Shown here: piece after piece, positions 26,542 to 40,025 of the stretch | How the letters are laid out: every line of letters begins with the position of its first letter | Position numbering within the stretch: position 1 is the first letter of the stretch | DNA from: Nodosilinea sp. WJT8-NPBG4 | GTDB taxonomy: Bacteria; Cyanobacteriota; Cyanobacteriia; Phormidesmidales; Phormidesmidaceae | Assembly (NCBI GenBank): GCA_019359285.1 | Contig: JAHHHQ010000028.1 | Location: forward strand, 214,189 to 278,188 | Direction: 5' to 3' | DNA length: 64,000 nt | Notes under the pieces: model-generated | The model's input: only the letters and a program-made list of their open reading frames with translations | Database searches by the model: none | What the model was told of the DNA's origin: nothing | Translations under genes and position numbers: made by a program

Positions 26542-27411
26542 CTACAGCACATCAGCAAAGGCGGGCCGCAGTTTTCGATAGCACCAGAAGCCCCCCATTA
26601 AAATCAGTATGGATACAATCGTCGCCACGGCCCACTCACTCCAGTGAGTCACGGTACCCGTTAAAATCATATCCCGATACAGCTCGCCAATAGCCGCCAT
26701 AGGGTTGAGCCAAAACACCCAGGTCTGAAACGGCTGAGGAATCATGTTAGCCGGATAAATGAGAGGTGTGGCATAAAACCATAGATTGAGAACTACCCCC
26801 AGAGTTTGGGGAATATCGCGCAAAAACACCGACAGCCCAGCGGTTAAAAACCCCAGGCCAGCGGTCAAACAGAGCTGGGGTAGCCATACTAGAGGCAACA
26901 ACAGTAGGGTTGGATGCAGCTTTTGGGTGGCTAGCACCACGAAGGTAATTAGCGCCATGAGGCCAAAGGTGCTTTCAATAAAGCTGGAGAGAATTGGCAC
27001 TAGGGGCAGCAGGGTAAGAGGAAAGACAACCTTCTTGACTAGGTTAGCTTGGTTAATAACTGACGTAGCCGCTTGGGATAGTCCGCCGCTAAAGGCTAGC
27101 CAGGGGAGCAAACCGGCAAACAGCCATAGCCCAAAGACGAAGGAATTGTCTTCCGGTAATCCCGCCAAACTGAGCCTAAGCTGAAGCACGACCCCAAACA
27201 CGTAGGTATAGATCAGCAGCTGAGACACTTGGTTGAGCAAGGGCCAAAGCTTGCCTAAAATAGAGCCTTTATAGCGCGCCTCTAAGTCTCGCTGAACTAA
27301 GGTTTTGAGTAGATTCAGCTTTGCCCATTGGGCATCATCTAGCGGCATCCAGCGTTTGATTAGAGTTTTCTTGCGCCATAGGGCCTTCAGGGGGGTCAGG
27401 ACAATCGCCAC
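26542..27411 (-). CDS. wzm: Wzm-type polysaccharide ABC exporter permease
   Basis: The 289-aa product is an ABC-2 permease with a basic N-terminal part containing the QRDLEARYKGSILGKLWPLL coupling segment typical of Wzm/TagG proteins, followed by six predicted membrane helices. It pairs with the Wzt ATPase downstream to move a finished lipid-linked glycan across the plasma membrane. It is the first gene of the leftward cluster. The start shown is a GTG; an ATG 21 codons inside (27348) is possible. A 260-bp gap to wzt could hold an additional promoter. Confidence 0.88.
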   Translation of the reverse strand: MAIVLTPLKALWRKKTLIKRWMPLDDAQWAKLNLLKTLVQRDLEARYKGSILGKLWPLLNQVSQLLIYTYVFGVVLQLRLSLAGLPEDNSFVFGLWLFAGLLPWLAFSGGLSQAATSVINQANLVKKVVFPLTLLPLVPILSSFIESTFGLMALITFVVLATQKLHPTLLLLPLVWLPQLCLTAGLGFLTAGLSVFLRDIPQTLGVVLNLWFYATPLIYPANMIPQPFQTWVFWLNPMAAIGELYRDMILTGTVTHWSEWAVATIVSILILMGGFWCYRKLRPAFADVL

Positions 27412-27523
27412 CGTGTAGCTACCTTTACAGTAAGACTTAAACCACAGACACCATACCGCAACTTGGCCCTTACCCAGCTAGCAGAGGTGGACACCAATCG
27501 GGGTGGTTTAGGTACCTGGTGAC

Positions 27524-28366
27524 TTACTTGGGTATTGCCATAACCCATCGCCCTACAATGCCCTGGCGAGGGCTGAACAGCAAAGCCAGCAAGAACCCCA
27601 CAAACACGGTCAGACCGATCGCAGGCCCCGACGGAATATCTAGATAGTAGCTGCTGTACATGCCCACAATCCCAAAGAGCACTCCTAGGGCTGCGCCTAG
27701 GATCATCATCCAGTGGAGTTCTTTGACCAGCAGGTAGGCGGTAGCGGCAGGGCCAACCATGAGAGCCACGACCAAAATCACGCCTACGGTTTTCATGCCG
27801 GCTATAATGGCCAAGGTTATACCGGCCATCAGGCCAAGGTTGATGGCATTGACGGGCAGTCCTAGGGCTTCAGCGCCAAGCGGGTCGAAGGTGAAAAACA
27901 GCAGTTCTTTGTAAAATAGGGCCACTCCCATAAGCACTAGTCCAGCAATCAGGGCAATTTGCCAGACATCGCTGGTCTTAATGCTCAGGATATCGCCAAA
28001 CAACAACTGCTCTAGGGAAACACGACTGCGAAACACTGTTAGCAGGGTAATGCCGAGGGAAAAGAAGGTGGAAAAGGTAATGGCCATGGCCGTATCGACT
28101 TTGATGCGCGATTGAGTGCGAATCCAGGTGATGACGGCGGTGCTAAACAGGCCCATGGTAAACGCCCCCAGCAGGATGGGGAGGTTAAAAAAGCTGGCGA
28201 TCGCCAGCCCCGGCAGCACTCCGTGGGCCACCACATCCCCAAGCATGGCCATGCGCTGCACGATTAGATAGGTGCCCACCACCGGACACAAAATGCCCAC
28301 CAGCAAACTGGCCAGCAGCGCCTGACGCATAAAGTCGTAGTTGAGCGGGTTAAGCAGCCAGTCCAT
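27524..28366 (-). CDS. Metal (Zn/Mn/Fe) ABC transporter permease
   Basis: The 280-aa product has about eight to nine membrane helices and the family features of ABC-3 permeases (ZnuB/MntB/SitC): LVGILCPVVGTYLIVQRMAMLGDVVAHGVLPG near the N-terminus and FDPLGAEALGLPVNAINLG in the middle. It would move a divalent metal into the cytoplasm together with an ATPase and a solute-binding protein. Neither partner is in this window, so the gene is isolated from its usual operon. Its ATG overlaps the stop of the YkvA gene by one base (TAATG). Confidence 0.88.
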   Translation of the reverse strand: MDWLLNPLNYDFMRQALLASLLVGILCPVVGTYLIVQRMAMLGDVVAHGVLPGLAIASFFNLPILLGAFTMGLFSTAVITWIRTQSRIKVDTAMAITFSTFFSLGITLLTVFRSRVSLEQLLFGDILSIKTSDVWQIALIAGLVLMGVALFYKELLFFTFDPLGAEALGLPVNAINLGLMAGITLAIIAGMKTVGVILVVALMVGPAATAYLLVKELHWMMILGAALGVLFGIVGMYSSYYLDIPSGPAIGLTVFVGFLLALLFSPRQGIVGRWVMAIPK

Positions 28367-28653
28367 TAGGAATTTTTGGGGTCGGTAGGCAGAGATGTTA
28401 CACCGGTAGCATTGTCAGCTAAAGTCTTCTGGGCTTTTATGGTCTGGCGGCGATCGAGCAAGACCTGGGTAATGCCGGTAGCCAGCAGTGTGGCCACTAC
28501 GCCATCGTCAATCCAGCCCGCCACGGGAATGAAGTCGGGGGAAACGTCGATGGGGCTTAGCAGGTAGATGAGCGAGGCGCCCATGACGACCCAGCGGTAG
28601 CGGGGATGCTTCAGCAGGCCGCTGTAGAGACGACTAAAGAACGGAATTTTCAT
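28366..28653 (-). CDS. YkvA/DUF1232 family protein
   Basis: The 95-aa product holds the DUF1232 motif YLLSPIDVSPDFIPVAGWIDDGVVATLL between two hydrophobic helices (about residues 20-34 and 46-66), preceded by a basic start and followed by a polar tail. The family is small, membrane-bound, and of unknown function. It is translationally coupled to the metal permease downstream, which hints at a joint role in metal homeostasis but does not prove it. Confidence 0.8.
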   Translation of the reverse strand: MKIPFFSRLYSGLLKHPRYRWVVMGASLIYLLSPIDVSPDFIPVAGWIDDGVVATLLATGITQVLLDRRQTIKAQKTLADNATGVTSLPTDPKNS

Positions 28654-28837
28654 GGGGGAGACGGAGAGAAGGTCCAGGACTCGTCACCGACTACTTTAAT
28701 ACAATCTCTTGGGCGATCGCCTAGGCGCTTTTTTAAGGACAGCTTTGGCAGCGAAAACAACCCAAGATTTCTGTCTGCTCTAGAAGGCACGGGCTTTGCT
28801 CACCTCCATGGCGATATTTGCTTTCCCAAGAATTGTC

Positions 28838-29953
28838 TTAGTCTTGGGCACTTTCTTGAATGGGATCTCCGGCGGCAAGGGCCGCCTGCGGCAGCACAGG
28901 CGGTGAGGTCACCCCGCCTCGGGCCTCGGCAATCATATTGATGACAATTTCTTTGATCACGCTGGCGATGGGCACCGCGATCAAAATACCCATCACGCCC
29001 CCCAGCCTAGCCCCGATAAACACCGAAATAATCAGCCAGATGGGGTTGACGCCAATCAGGTCACCCATCACTTTGGGCAGAATGATCTTGTCTAAAATTT
29101 GCCCCAGCACCAGGGCAACAACAAACACCTGAATGCCCGTGCCCAGATCGTGGAACATGACAAATAGGCTAACGGTGGTCTGAGCAAAGGCTCCCATAAA
29201 CGGAAATAGGCTGCCCATGCCGATCAGCATGGCAAACATCAGCGCTAGGGGCACCCGGATAATGGTAAAGATCACCGCCAGCACGAGGCCAAACCCAGTC
29301 GCCAGCATCACCTGCACGCTGATGAAGCGACGAAATTTATAGGGCACGCGGGTTTCGAGGCGCTCTCGCCACCAGGGCGAGAGCCAGCTCATGATGCCCG
29401 CCCAGGCTCTGCCGCCCTTGGTCAGCATAAACACCGTTAGCACAATCACAAAAAACACCTTAAAGCCGCCGCTGACTCCGCCCGCCAGCAGCCCCAGCAG
29501 CGTGGTGCCCAGGGTACGCATTACGCCAGTCATTTGGCGCACCAGCTCGGCTTGGCGATCGCCGAAGCTAAGCCCCAAACTCTGGACGATGGGCAGGCTA
29601 TCCAGCCAGCTAAACAGTCCCTCATGCGAGGTGGCCCACTGGGGCAGCTGATTGAGAAAAGCGCCAACTTGACCCACCAGGGCCGGCAAAACGAGGAAGC
29701 CGCCGATGGAGATTGCCGCGATCGCCACCATCATCACCACTGTCAAACTCAGCGATCGCGGTGCCCCCCGCCGCTGCAACGCCTGCACTGGGTAATCAAG
29801 CACAATCGCCAGCAAAATGGCGATCAGCACCATGTTGACCAAAGGCTGAAGAAAGTTGATTAGGAGAATGAACAGCCACCCGTTTAAGAAAAACAGCGGG
29901 AACAGCAGAGAATTTCGCAGCCAGCGGGGAAAAACCAACGCCTTCAGGTCCAT
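28838..29953 (-). CDS. AI-2E-family membrane exporter
   Basis: The ATG at 29953 (MDLKALVFPRWLRN) is preferred; the frame upstream to 30040 adds 29 unlikely residues. The 371-aa product has the AI-2E/PerM layout: two N-terminal helices, a cytoplasmic-periplasmic loop region (about residues 90-150), and a C-terminal block of five to six helices with FPFMGAFAQTTVSLF and DKIILPKVMGDLIGVNPIWL. Members export small molecules or ions (for example autoinducer-2 or sodium/proton exchange); the substrate here is unknown. The C-terminus is a short Ala/Pro-rich tail. Confidence 0.85.
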   Translation of the reverse strand: MDLKALVFPRWLRNSLLFPLFFLNGWLFILLINFLQPLVNMVLIAILLAIVLDYPVQALQRRGAPRSLSLTVVMMVAIAAISIGGFLVLPALVGQVGAFLNQLPQWATSHEGLFSWLDSLPIVQSLGLSFGDRQAELVRQMTGVMRTLGTTLLGLLAGGVSGGFKVFFVIVLTVFMLTKGGRAWAGIMSWLSPWWRERLETRVPYKFRRFISVQVMLATGFGLVLAVIFTIIRVPLALMFAMLIGMGSLFPFMGAFAQTTVSLFVMFHDLGTGIQVFVVALVLGQILDKIILPKVMGDLIGVNPIWLIISVFIGARLGGVMGILIAVPIASVIKEIVINMIAEARGGVTSPPVLPQAALAAGDPIQESAQD

Positions 29954-30182
29954 GGACAGCTCAATCAACGGGCCTGCCCTAGGGTATTCTCTCAACCTAA
30001 TAAGAATATAGGACGTTGAGAAAGCTCCAGGGTCTGTCACCTTTGACGGCGCTCAACCACCGGGCAATCCCCTCAACTTTTCCGTTTTCCTTGGGAAAGT
30101 CTTCGCCAACGCCTCCAAGTAGGGAACGTCAATGACCAATACAAAGGAAGCCCGGCGTTACTGAACGGTGGCTGAACTTAGT

Positions 30183-30208
30183 TAGGGGCAAACGGCCGTT
30201 TGTCCCTA
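30183..30208. repeat. Dispersed-type palindrome TAGGGGCAAACGGCCGTTTGTCCCTA
   Basis: A perfect 14-bp core palindrome (30189-30202) is flanked by GGGG and TCCC, giving a 26-bp near-perfect hairpin. The design resembles short palindromes widely scattered in cyanobacterial genomes. It lies in the gap between the AI-2E and aldo/keto reductase genes, 53 bp past the latter's stop codon. Confidence 0.6.
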
Positions 30209-30261
30209 CGAGAGACATTAAATTTTGATTGATACCTGTACTCAGCAATCCCGGAAGTCCT

Positions 30262-31224
30262 TTACCCAAAGGCCCACATTACCGGGTCAGTGGGCAGGTG
30301 ATCGGTTACGGTGCAGCTAATGTCGTTGATCGCCGCCAGGTCATCCGCAGAGAGCGAAATTGCTGCTGCCTTGGCATTCTCCACGGCCTGCTCGGCGTTA
30401 CGCGCCCCCACGATCGCTGTGGTCTGAGGCTGAGCAATCAGCCAGGCCAGGGCCAAATTTCCCAACGTGGTGTTGTAACGCTCGGCAATGGGGCGCAACT
30501 TCTCTAAGGCCGCCTGGGCTTTGTCGTAAATCGGCGACTGAAACAGCTTGTTTTTGCTGCGAATGTCTTCTTTGGGAAACTGGTGGTCAGGGCCAAACTT
30601 GCCGGTGAGTAGCCCCTGAGCCAGGGATGAATAGGAAAGGATCGTCAGGTTATTTTCTACGCAGCAGGGCAATAGCTCAGTCTCTACCCCGCGCCAAAAG
30701 AGAGAATAGGGGGGTTGGAGGCTATCGATGCGGCCATACTGCATCGCCTCTTCGATCTGGGCCTTAGAAAAGTTCGACACCCCAATCGCGCGAATTTTGC
30801 CTTGTTCCTTCAGCTGGTTCAGCGCTCCCATGGTTTCACCGATGGGCACGACCTCGCTCTTAAACGCTCCTGACGGCCAGTGGATCTGGTAAAGGTCAAT
30901 CACATCGGTCTGCATGCGCTGGAGAGACTGCTCGCAGGCCTCGATTACCTGGTCGGCCTTGAGGTGGTTGGCGAAGACTTTGGTAGCTAAAACAACCTGG
31001 TCGCGCCGATCCGCCAGCGCCTTGCCTACCAATTCCTCCGAACAGCCGTTGCCATAGACCTCCGCCGTGTCGAAGGTGGTTATCCCGGCATCCAGCGCCG
31101 CTTGCATCGCATTAATCACATCCTGGTCTTCTATACCGACCCAGCCGCTCTTACCCGCCTGCCAAGTACCAAAAATCAGCGACGTGATTTCAATATCGGT
31201 GTTGCCCAACTTGCGAGTTTCCAT
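30262..31224 (-). CDS. Aldo/keto reductase
   Basis: The ATG at 31224 (METRKLGNTDIEITSLIFGT) gives 320 aa. It has the (beta/alpha)8 barrel of NAD(P)H-dependent aldo/keto reductases with the catalytic set visible: Asp and Tyr in TFDTAEVYGNG, Lys in VLATKV, His in YQIHWP, and the C-terminal NADP-binding TAIVGARNAEQ segment. It most resembles YajO/Tas-like oxidoreductases that reduce a range of aldehydes and ketones. The physiological substrate is not identifiable. The frame extends upstream to 31293 but those residues do not fit the family. Confidence 0.88.
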   Translation of the reverse strand: METRKLGNTDIEITSLIFGTWQAGKSGWVGIEDQDVINAMQAALDAGITTFDTAEVYGNGCSEELVGKALADRRDQVVLATKVFANHLKADQVIEACEQSLQRMQTDVIDLYQIHWPSGAFKSEVVPIGETMGALNQLKEQGKIRAIGVSNFSKAQIEEAMQYGRIDSLQPPYSLFWRGVETELLPCCVENNLTILSYSSLAQGLLTGKFGPDHQFPKEDIRSKNKLFQSPIYDKAQAALEKLRPIAERYNTTLGNLALAWLIAQPQTTAIVGARNAEQAVENAKAAAISLSADDLAAINDISCTVTDHLPTDPVMWAFG

Positions 31225-31398
31225 GCTCAAGCGCCCGTCCCTGGATTTAGCTACCTGCATGATAGCGCCGTTGCCACAGGCACCCTTGATCACGAGGGCA
31301 AAAGGTAGTACCCGTTTATTATCTAAAGGTGTTGGATTTCGGGTATCAGGTGTCAGGGGAAGAGAGTCTACGGCTCTGCCTTACACCGTAAACTTTGA

Positions 31399-31439
31399 AC
31401 CACCCGCCATCCGCCACCCATCCACCCGCCCACTCCCCC
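31399..31439. repeat. C-rich heptamer-like repeat before the helicase ATG
   Basis: Units such as CACCCGC, CATCCGC and CACCCAT recur with a roughly seven-base step and end directly at the ATG of the helicase gene. Equivalent runs lie before narB (10071-10102) and, inverted, at 41054-41074. They recall the short tandemly repeated repetitive (STRR) heptamers of cyanobacteria. Confidence 0.5.
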
Positions 31440-33014
31440 ATGCCCCCCCAACTTCGCCCTTACCAGGTTGACCTCATCAACGACCTCTACCGCAAGCTCA
31501 ACGAAGGGCACAAGCGGGTAGCGATCGTCGCCGGTACCGGGGCGGGCAAGACTGTGATCAGCGGGCAGATTTGCGCCCATGCTGAGCGGGCGGGCAAGCG
31601 GCTAATGTTCTTGGTGCACCTCGATGTGCTGGTGGGCCAAACCTACGAAAAGATGGAGTCCTTCGGTCTGCACTGCGGCTTTATCAAAGCGGGCTGGGAA
31701 GAGAACCGCGACGCCCCCATTCAGATCGCCAGCATTCAAACCATGTCAAAGCGGCAGTGGTGGAAGCAGTGGCCCGCAGATGTAGTGTTCTACGACGAGG
31801 GCCACATTACCCTATTTAGTCAGGTGGGCAAAAAGGTGCTCAAAACCTTTCCCGATGCCGTGCATCTGGTGATGACCGCCACCCCCAAGCGCCTGGGCAA
31901 AGAGCAGCTAGGCGACGTTATGGATACTCTGGTGGCCTCGCCCGTGCCCAGCGACCTGCAACAGCGGGGCTTTTTAGCCCCAATGAAGTACTACAGCATG
32001 CCCCCCGATGGGGTCGCCAACCTGAAGGAAGTGAAGACCGTGCGGGGCGACTATGACGAGGTCGGGCTGAAGAATGCCTGCGATCGCCCCGAGCTGATCG
32101 AAAAAATCGTCCGCGAGTGGCAGCGCCTCTGCCCCAGCAAGCGCACCATCGCCTTCTGTGTGGATCTCGAGCACGCCCGCCACGTCGCCGATGCCTTTCG
32201 TGCCGCTGGCATCACTGCCGATACCGTCGAAGGCGGCACCCCAATCAAAGACCGCAAGCGCATGTACAGCGACCTGCGGGAAGAAAAGATCCTGGTGCTG
32301 ACCTCCTGCAATGTGATCAGCATCGGCTTCGACGAGCCCAGCGTAGAGGTGGGGCTAATGCTGCGACCTACCCAGTCGAGCGCCCTGCACCTGCAACAGA
32401 TTGGCCGAGTGATGCGGATCTCGCCCCAGACGGGCAAGCAGTACGGCATTATTCTCGACCAGGCGGGCAATCTAGAGCGCCTGGGCTTTCCCGAAGATAT
32501 TAAGGACTATCACCTGCCCGTCCAAGAGCAAAAGGACGACGAGGGAGGCAATCCACCACCAACGAAGCCCTGCCCCCAGTGCGGGCGCCTTGTACTGTCG
32601 TTCATCGCCAAATGCCCCGACTGCGGCCATCAGTGGATTACCGAGCGCCCGCTCAACCTGGAGGATATGGTGGAGATTTACTCCGCCGATCAGGCCCACC
32701 AGATCAACGACATTCCCACACTGGTAGAGCTGTTCCACAGCCACCGTCGCCGCGCCTACATGCGTGGCAATGCGCCAACTTGGGCGGAGCGATCGTTTTG
32801 GGAGCACTGCGGTCGCTGGCCCAAGGATGCCTGGTGCTTGGGCTCTATCCTTGGCCCCCGACCCACCCCCACGCAAATGCTGGAGTACTTCGAATACCTG
32901 CAAAAAAGCGCCAAGCGCATCGGCAAGCGCCAGGACTGGATTGTGCTGGAGTTTGAGAAAGAGTGCGGCCCCGGCAGCTTTCAGCGAATGGCTAACCTGC
33001 GTCCAGCGATTTAG
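31440..33014 (+). CDS. SF2 DEAD/DEAH-type helicase with zinc ribbon
   Basis: The ATG at 31440 (MPPQLRPYQVDLINDLYRKL) is chosen because upstream codons come from the C-rich repeat. The 524-aa product has helicase motif I AGTGAGKT (Lys37), motif II DEGH (residues 119-122) in place of DEAH, motif III MTATPKRL and motif VI QQIGRVMR. After the second RecA domain there is a four-cysteine ribbon (Cys378, 381, 392, 395) and a C-terminal region of about 130 aa without recognised domain. It resembles type III restriction/phage-type ATPases acting on DNA. No methylase or nuclease partner is adjacent. It is convergent with the aminotransferase gene, 21 bp apart. Confidence 0.85.
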   Translation: MPPQLRPYQVDLINDLYRKLNEGHKRVAIVAGTGAGKTVISGQICAHAERAGKRLMFLVHLDVLVGQTYEKMESFGLHCGFIKAGWEENRDAPIQIASIQTMSKRQWWKQWPADVVFYDEGHITLFSQVGKKVLKTFPDAVHLVMTATPKRLGKEQLGDVMDTLVASPVPSDLQQRGFLAPMKYYSMPPDGVANLKEVKTVRGDYDEVGLKNACDRPELIEKIVREWQRLCPSKRTIAFCVDLEHARHVADAFRAAGITADTVEGGTPIKDRKRMYSDLREEKILVLTSCNVISIGFDEPSVEVGLMLRPTQSSALHLQQIGRVMRISPQTGKQYGIILDQAGNLERLGFPEDIKDYHLPVQEQKDDEGGNPPPTKPCPQCGRLVLSFIAKCPDCGHQWITERPLNLEDMVEIYSADQAHQINDIPTLVELFHSHRRRAYMRGNAPTWAERSFWEHCGRWPKDAWCLGSILGPRPTPTQMLEYFEYLQKSAKRIGKRQDWIVLEFEKECGPGSFQRMANLRPAI

Positions 33015-33035
33015 CCAGGGCCTTTAGGGGTGAGT

Positions 33036-34184
33036 CTAGGCCAGCAGAATTTGACCAGCGGCGTTGACCCCAGCCCCAGGGGTGAACTGGTCGTAGCCGA
33101 GCTTGGTCAGGGTGGCCTCTAGGGAAGCAACGGCGGTCAGCACGTCGCGATCGCTCACAAAGCCCAGGTGTCCAATCCGAAAGATTTTACCCTTCAGGTG
33201 GTCTTGGCCTCCAGCTAAGACAATGTCAAACTGCTTCTTCATCACCGAGCGAATTTGCTCAGCATCAACTCCCTGGGGCATAACGGCGGTGATGGCTGGG
33301 CTGGCGCAGTCATCAGCCCCAAACAGCGGCAGGTTGAGGGCGGCCATGGCGGCGCGGGTGGCTCGCTTCTGGCGATCGTGGCGAGCAAAGATCGCCTCTA
33401 GTCCCTCTTTCTGCATCATTTGCAGAGCCGCGTGCAGGGCAAAGAACAGGTTGACTGGGGGGGTAAATGGAGTCGTATTCTTAGCCGCCCCTTTGCTGTA
33501 GGGCTTGAGGTCGAGGTAGAACTTGGGCAAAGTCGCCGTTTCGTAAGCCTCCCATGCCTTAGCGCTGACGCTGACAAAGGCCAGCCCCGGCGGAATCATG
33601 TAGCCCTTTTGGGAACCTGAGGCCACTACATCTAGACCCCACTCGTCCACCGGTACCGAGATCGCTCCTAGGCTAGTCACCGCATCTAGCATGATTAGCG
33701 CGCCGTGGGCTTTGACATAGCGATTGATGGTTTCCACATCGTTGAGCACCCCCGTGGAAGTCTCGCTGTGGGTAATAATCACCGCTTTGATGTCTTTAGC
33801 GGTGTCGGCCTCTAGGGCTGCCTTGAAGTCGTCGGGGTTGAGGGGTTTGCCCCACTCAGCGGTAATTTCGTGGGTATCGAGCCCGTAGGCGCGGGCTACT
33901 TCACCCCAGCGTTCGCCAAACTTGCCGTTGTTGCCCACCAACACTTTATCGCCCGCGCTGAGAAAGTTGATAATGCCCGCTTCCATCGCTCCGGTGCCGC
34001 TGGAGCAGAGTACCAGCACGTCGTTTTTGGTTTGGTGCAGCCACTTGAGGTTTTCAGTCACCTCGCCCATCAGGGCGCTAAACTCGCCGCTACGGTGGCC
34101 CATGGGGTGCTTGGCCATGGCCAACAGCACCTGCTCGGGTACCGGGGTCGGCCCCGGAATCATCAGCATCAACTTGTTATCCAT
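33036..34184 (-). CDS. Class V aminotransferase (alanine/serine-glyoxylate type)
   Basis: The 382-aa product is a fold-type I PLP enzyme with MLMIPGPTPVPEQVLLAMAK at the N-terminus, VLCSSGTGAMEAGI, the Asp in LIMLDAVTSLG that contacts the pyridine nitrogen, and the PLP lysine in SGSQKGYMIPPG. These features match the cyanobacterial alanine-glyoxylate aminotransferase family, also labelled soluble hydrogenase 42-kDa subunit in older annotations. It would transaminate glyoxylate from photorespiration to glycine. The stand-alone gene has a 243-bp gap before the TIR-CHAT gene. Confidence 0.9.
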   Translation of the reverse strand: MDNKLMLMIPGPTPVPEQVLLAMAKHPMGHRSGEFSALMGEVTENLKWLHQTKNDVLVLCSSGTGAMEAGIINFLSAGDKVLVGNNGKFGERWGEVARAYGLDTHEITAEWGKPLNPDDFKAALEADTAKDIKAVIITHSETSTGVLNDVETINRYVKAHGALIMLDAVTSLGAISVPVDEWGLDVVASGSQKGYMIPPGLAFVSVSAKAWEAYETATLPKFYLDLKPYSKGAAKNTTPFTPPVNLFFALHAALQMMQKEGLEAIFARHDRQKRATRAAMAALNLPLFGADDCASPAITAVMPQGVDAEQIRSVMKKQFDIVLAGGQDHLKGKIFRIGHLGFVSDRDVLTAVASLEATLTKLGYDQFTPGAGVNAAGQILLA

Positions 34185-34382
34185 GCCTTACTGCCCCAAC
34201 TCTGCGATCGAAGAACAAACCTTCAGCTTACCAATAAGGCTAGGAGAATCTGCATTTTTTCGGAGTGTCGTGAGACGCGGCAGGAGGTTTTGGGGTTTTA
34301 AATGGGCAACTGGAGGGGCAGACACAAAGCTTTCCGGAAAATGCCCGTTATCTTTGGTGTATCTACGTAGAGCTAGGGCTAG

Positions 34383-38807
<4,425 letters not shown>

Positions 38808-39036
38808 TTTGGCTGTGTGGCAGGTTCACAGGTTTGCCCAGGCACCCGGCACCTCACTCGTGAGATGGTTGGTTGAGAGGTTAGGGTAACAGTCTATGGG
38901 GTCTTACCCGTGGGTTTTGTGGTTTCGCATCACGCTATAGGCTCAGCAGGCGAGGGTACGCTATTGGCAGGGCAGGCGGGTAGAGCCGCCACCGACGGTA
39001 TCGTCCCTGGTCCAATGTTACGTCAACGACATCCCT

Positions 39037-39633
39037 ATGAATTTTTCTGCCCTTAACCGTCCCCTATTTTTGGCCGCCAATTATCCCCCTCACAGGGCCT
39101 GGAAGTTCTGTTCCCTCTGGGTTGGCCTGACGGTTTTAGGCTGTGGATTAGCCACAATTAGCATCCCCGCTGAGCAAACCCGAATCACTCCCTATGTTCT
39201 GGGAGCTGTAGTCGGTCTCTTGCAGGGTTTAATGCTGCGTTTGGGGGCTTCGGGGACGGTGCGATGGACCCTGGCCACTATGTTAGGGGTAGTGCTGAGC
39301 AGAATGGTGCGGCCTTATATTGCCTTTCACAGCAGCTTAATCATGAGTGGAGCCGTTGGGGGCCTGATGATTGGTGGTATTCAGGGGCTAGTGTTTTATA
39401 CCCAGATTCCTGGCATGGCCTGGTGGGTTTTAGTTCAAGTCATTAGCGGTGCGGTTAGTTGGGGGCTGGGCTGGCTTATTTTGAGTTCTGTCACCCGAGC
39501 TATCGGCCATACAACCACCGGGTTGATTTTGACGAGCCCTGTTGCGATCGCCATGATGTGGGGTATTTCTGCCACCATGACAAGTATGGTGATGTATCGG
39601 TTGCTGGCTCTACGCCATGCTCGCCGTACGTGA
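39037..39633 (+). CDS. Small integral membrane protein of unknown function
   Basis: The 198-aa product begins MNFSALNRPLFLAANYPPHR and has about six hydrophobic helices with many Gly/Ala/Ser, a two-fold internal pattern of GxxxGLxxGL-type motifs (AVVGLLQGLMLRLG and AVGGLMIGGIQGLVFY), and a basic C-terminus. Such repeats are seen in glycine-zipper membrane proteins. I do not recognise a named family. Its last 134 bp overlap, on the opposite strand, the 3' end of a gene at 39500-39904. Confidence 0.6.
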   Translation: MNFSALNRPLFLAANYPPHRAWKFCSLWVGLTVLGCGLATISIPAEQTRITPYVLGAVVGLLQGLMLRLGASGTVRWTLATMLGVVLSRMVRPYIAFHSSLIMSGAVGGLMIGGIQGLVFYTQIPGMAWWVLVQVISGAVSWGLGWLILSSVTRAIGHTTTGLILTSPVAIAMMWGISATMTSMVMYRLLALRHARRT

Positions 39634-39904
39634 CGGGCTGCCCACCGCCGAGCCCATGAATCCATTCACGCCTGGCGATCGCATCAACTAACCGCTCCAA
39701 TTCTTCCTCCAGCGTATTGGCTGGCATGGTGACTCCGGCCTGCCGATACCAGTACCGAGCGTTGCTGTTGTCTCCCTCAACCCGATGCAGGTAGGCATGA
39801 ATTAGGTAGGAGGTGCGATCGCAATAGGGCTGTACCAGCTCGTGGGCGGCATCCCACTGGCCTGCTTTGGCGAGGGCTAACGCTTTGGCATGGTCACAGG
39901 TCAT
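39500..39904 (-). CDS. Short helical-repeat protein, 3' end probably extended
   Basis: The first approximately 75 residues (MTCDHAKALALAKAGQWDAA; ARYWYRQAGVTMPAN; EEELERLVDAI) form a TPR-like helical protein of a kind widespread in bacteria, with a conserved HAYLHRVEGDNSNARYWYR block. Homologues I recall end soon after the EEEL helix. Here the frame runs on for about 55 residues through sequence that is antisense to the neighbouring membrane-protein gene, so the normal stop may have been lost. The N-terminal part is supported; the C-terminal part may be junk. Function is unknown. Confidence 0.6.
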   Translation of the reverse strand: MTCDHAKALALAKAGQWDAAHELVQPYCDRTSYLIHAYLHRVEGDNSNARYWYRQAGVTMPANTLEEELERLVDAIARREWIHGLGGGQPVTYGEHGVEPATDTSPYLSWWQKYPTSWRSQQGSSKSTRWLYGR

Positions 39905-40025
39905 AACCTGTCCTCCTTCCTCGGTTACGACGACGCGGTGGCTGTGTTGCTCTTAGTTACGGCGGGTGAGCCGTTCTCCTAACCCGTAGGATACGCAAAT
40001 CAGCACCTGCCGATCGCGTCCAATG

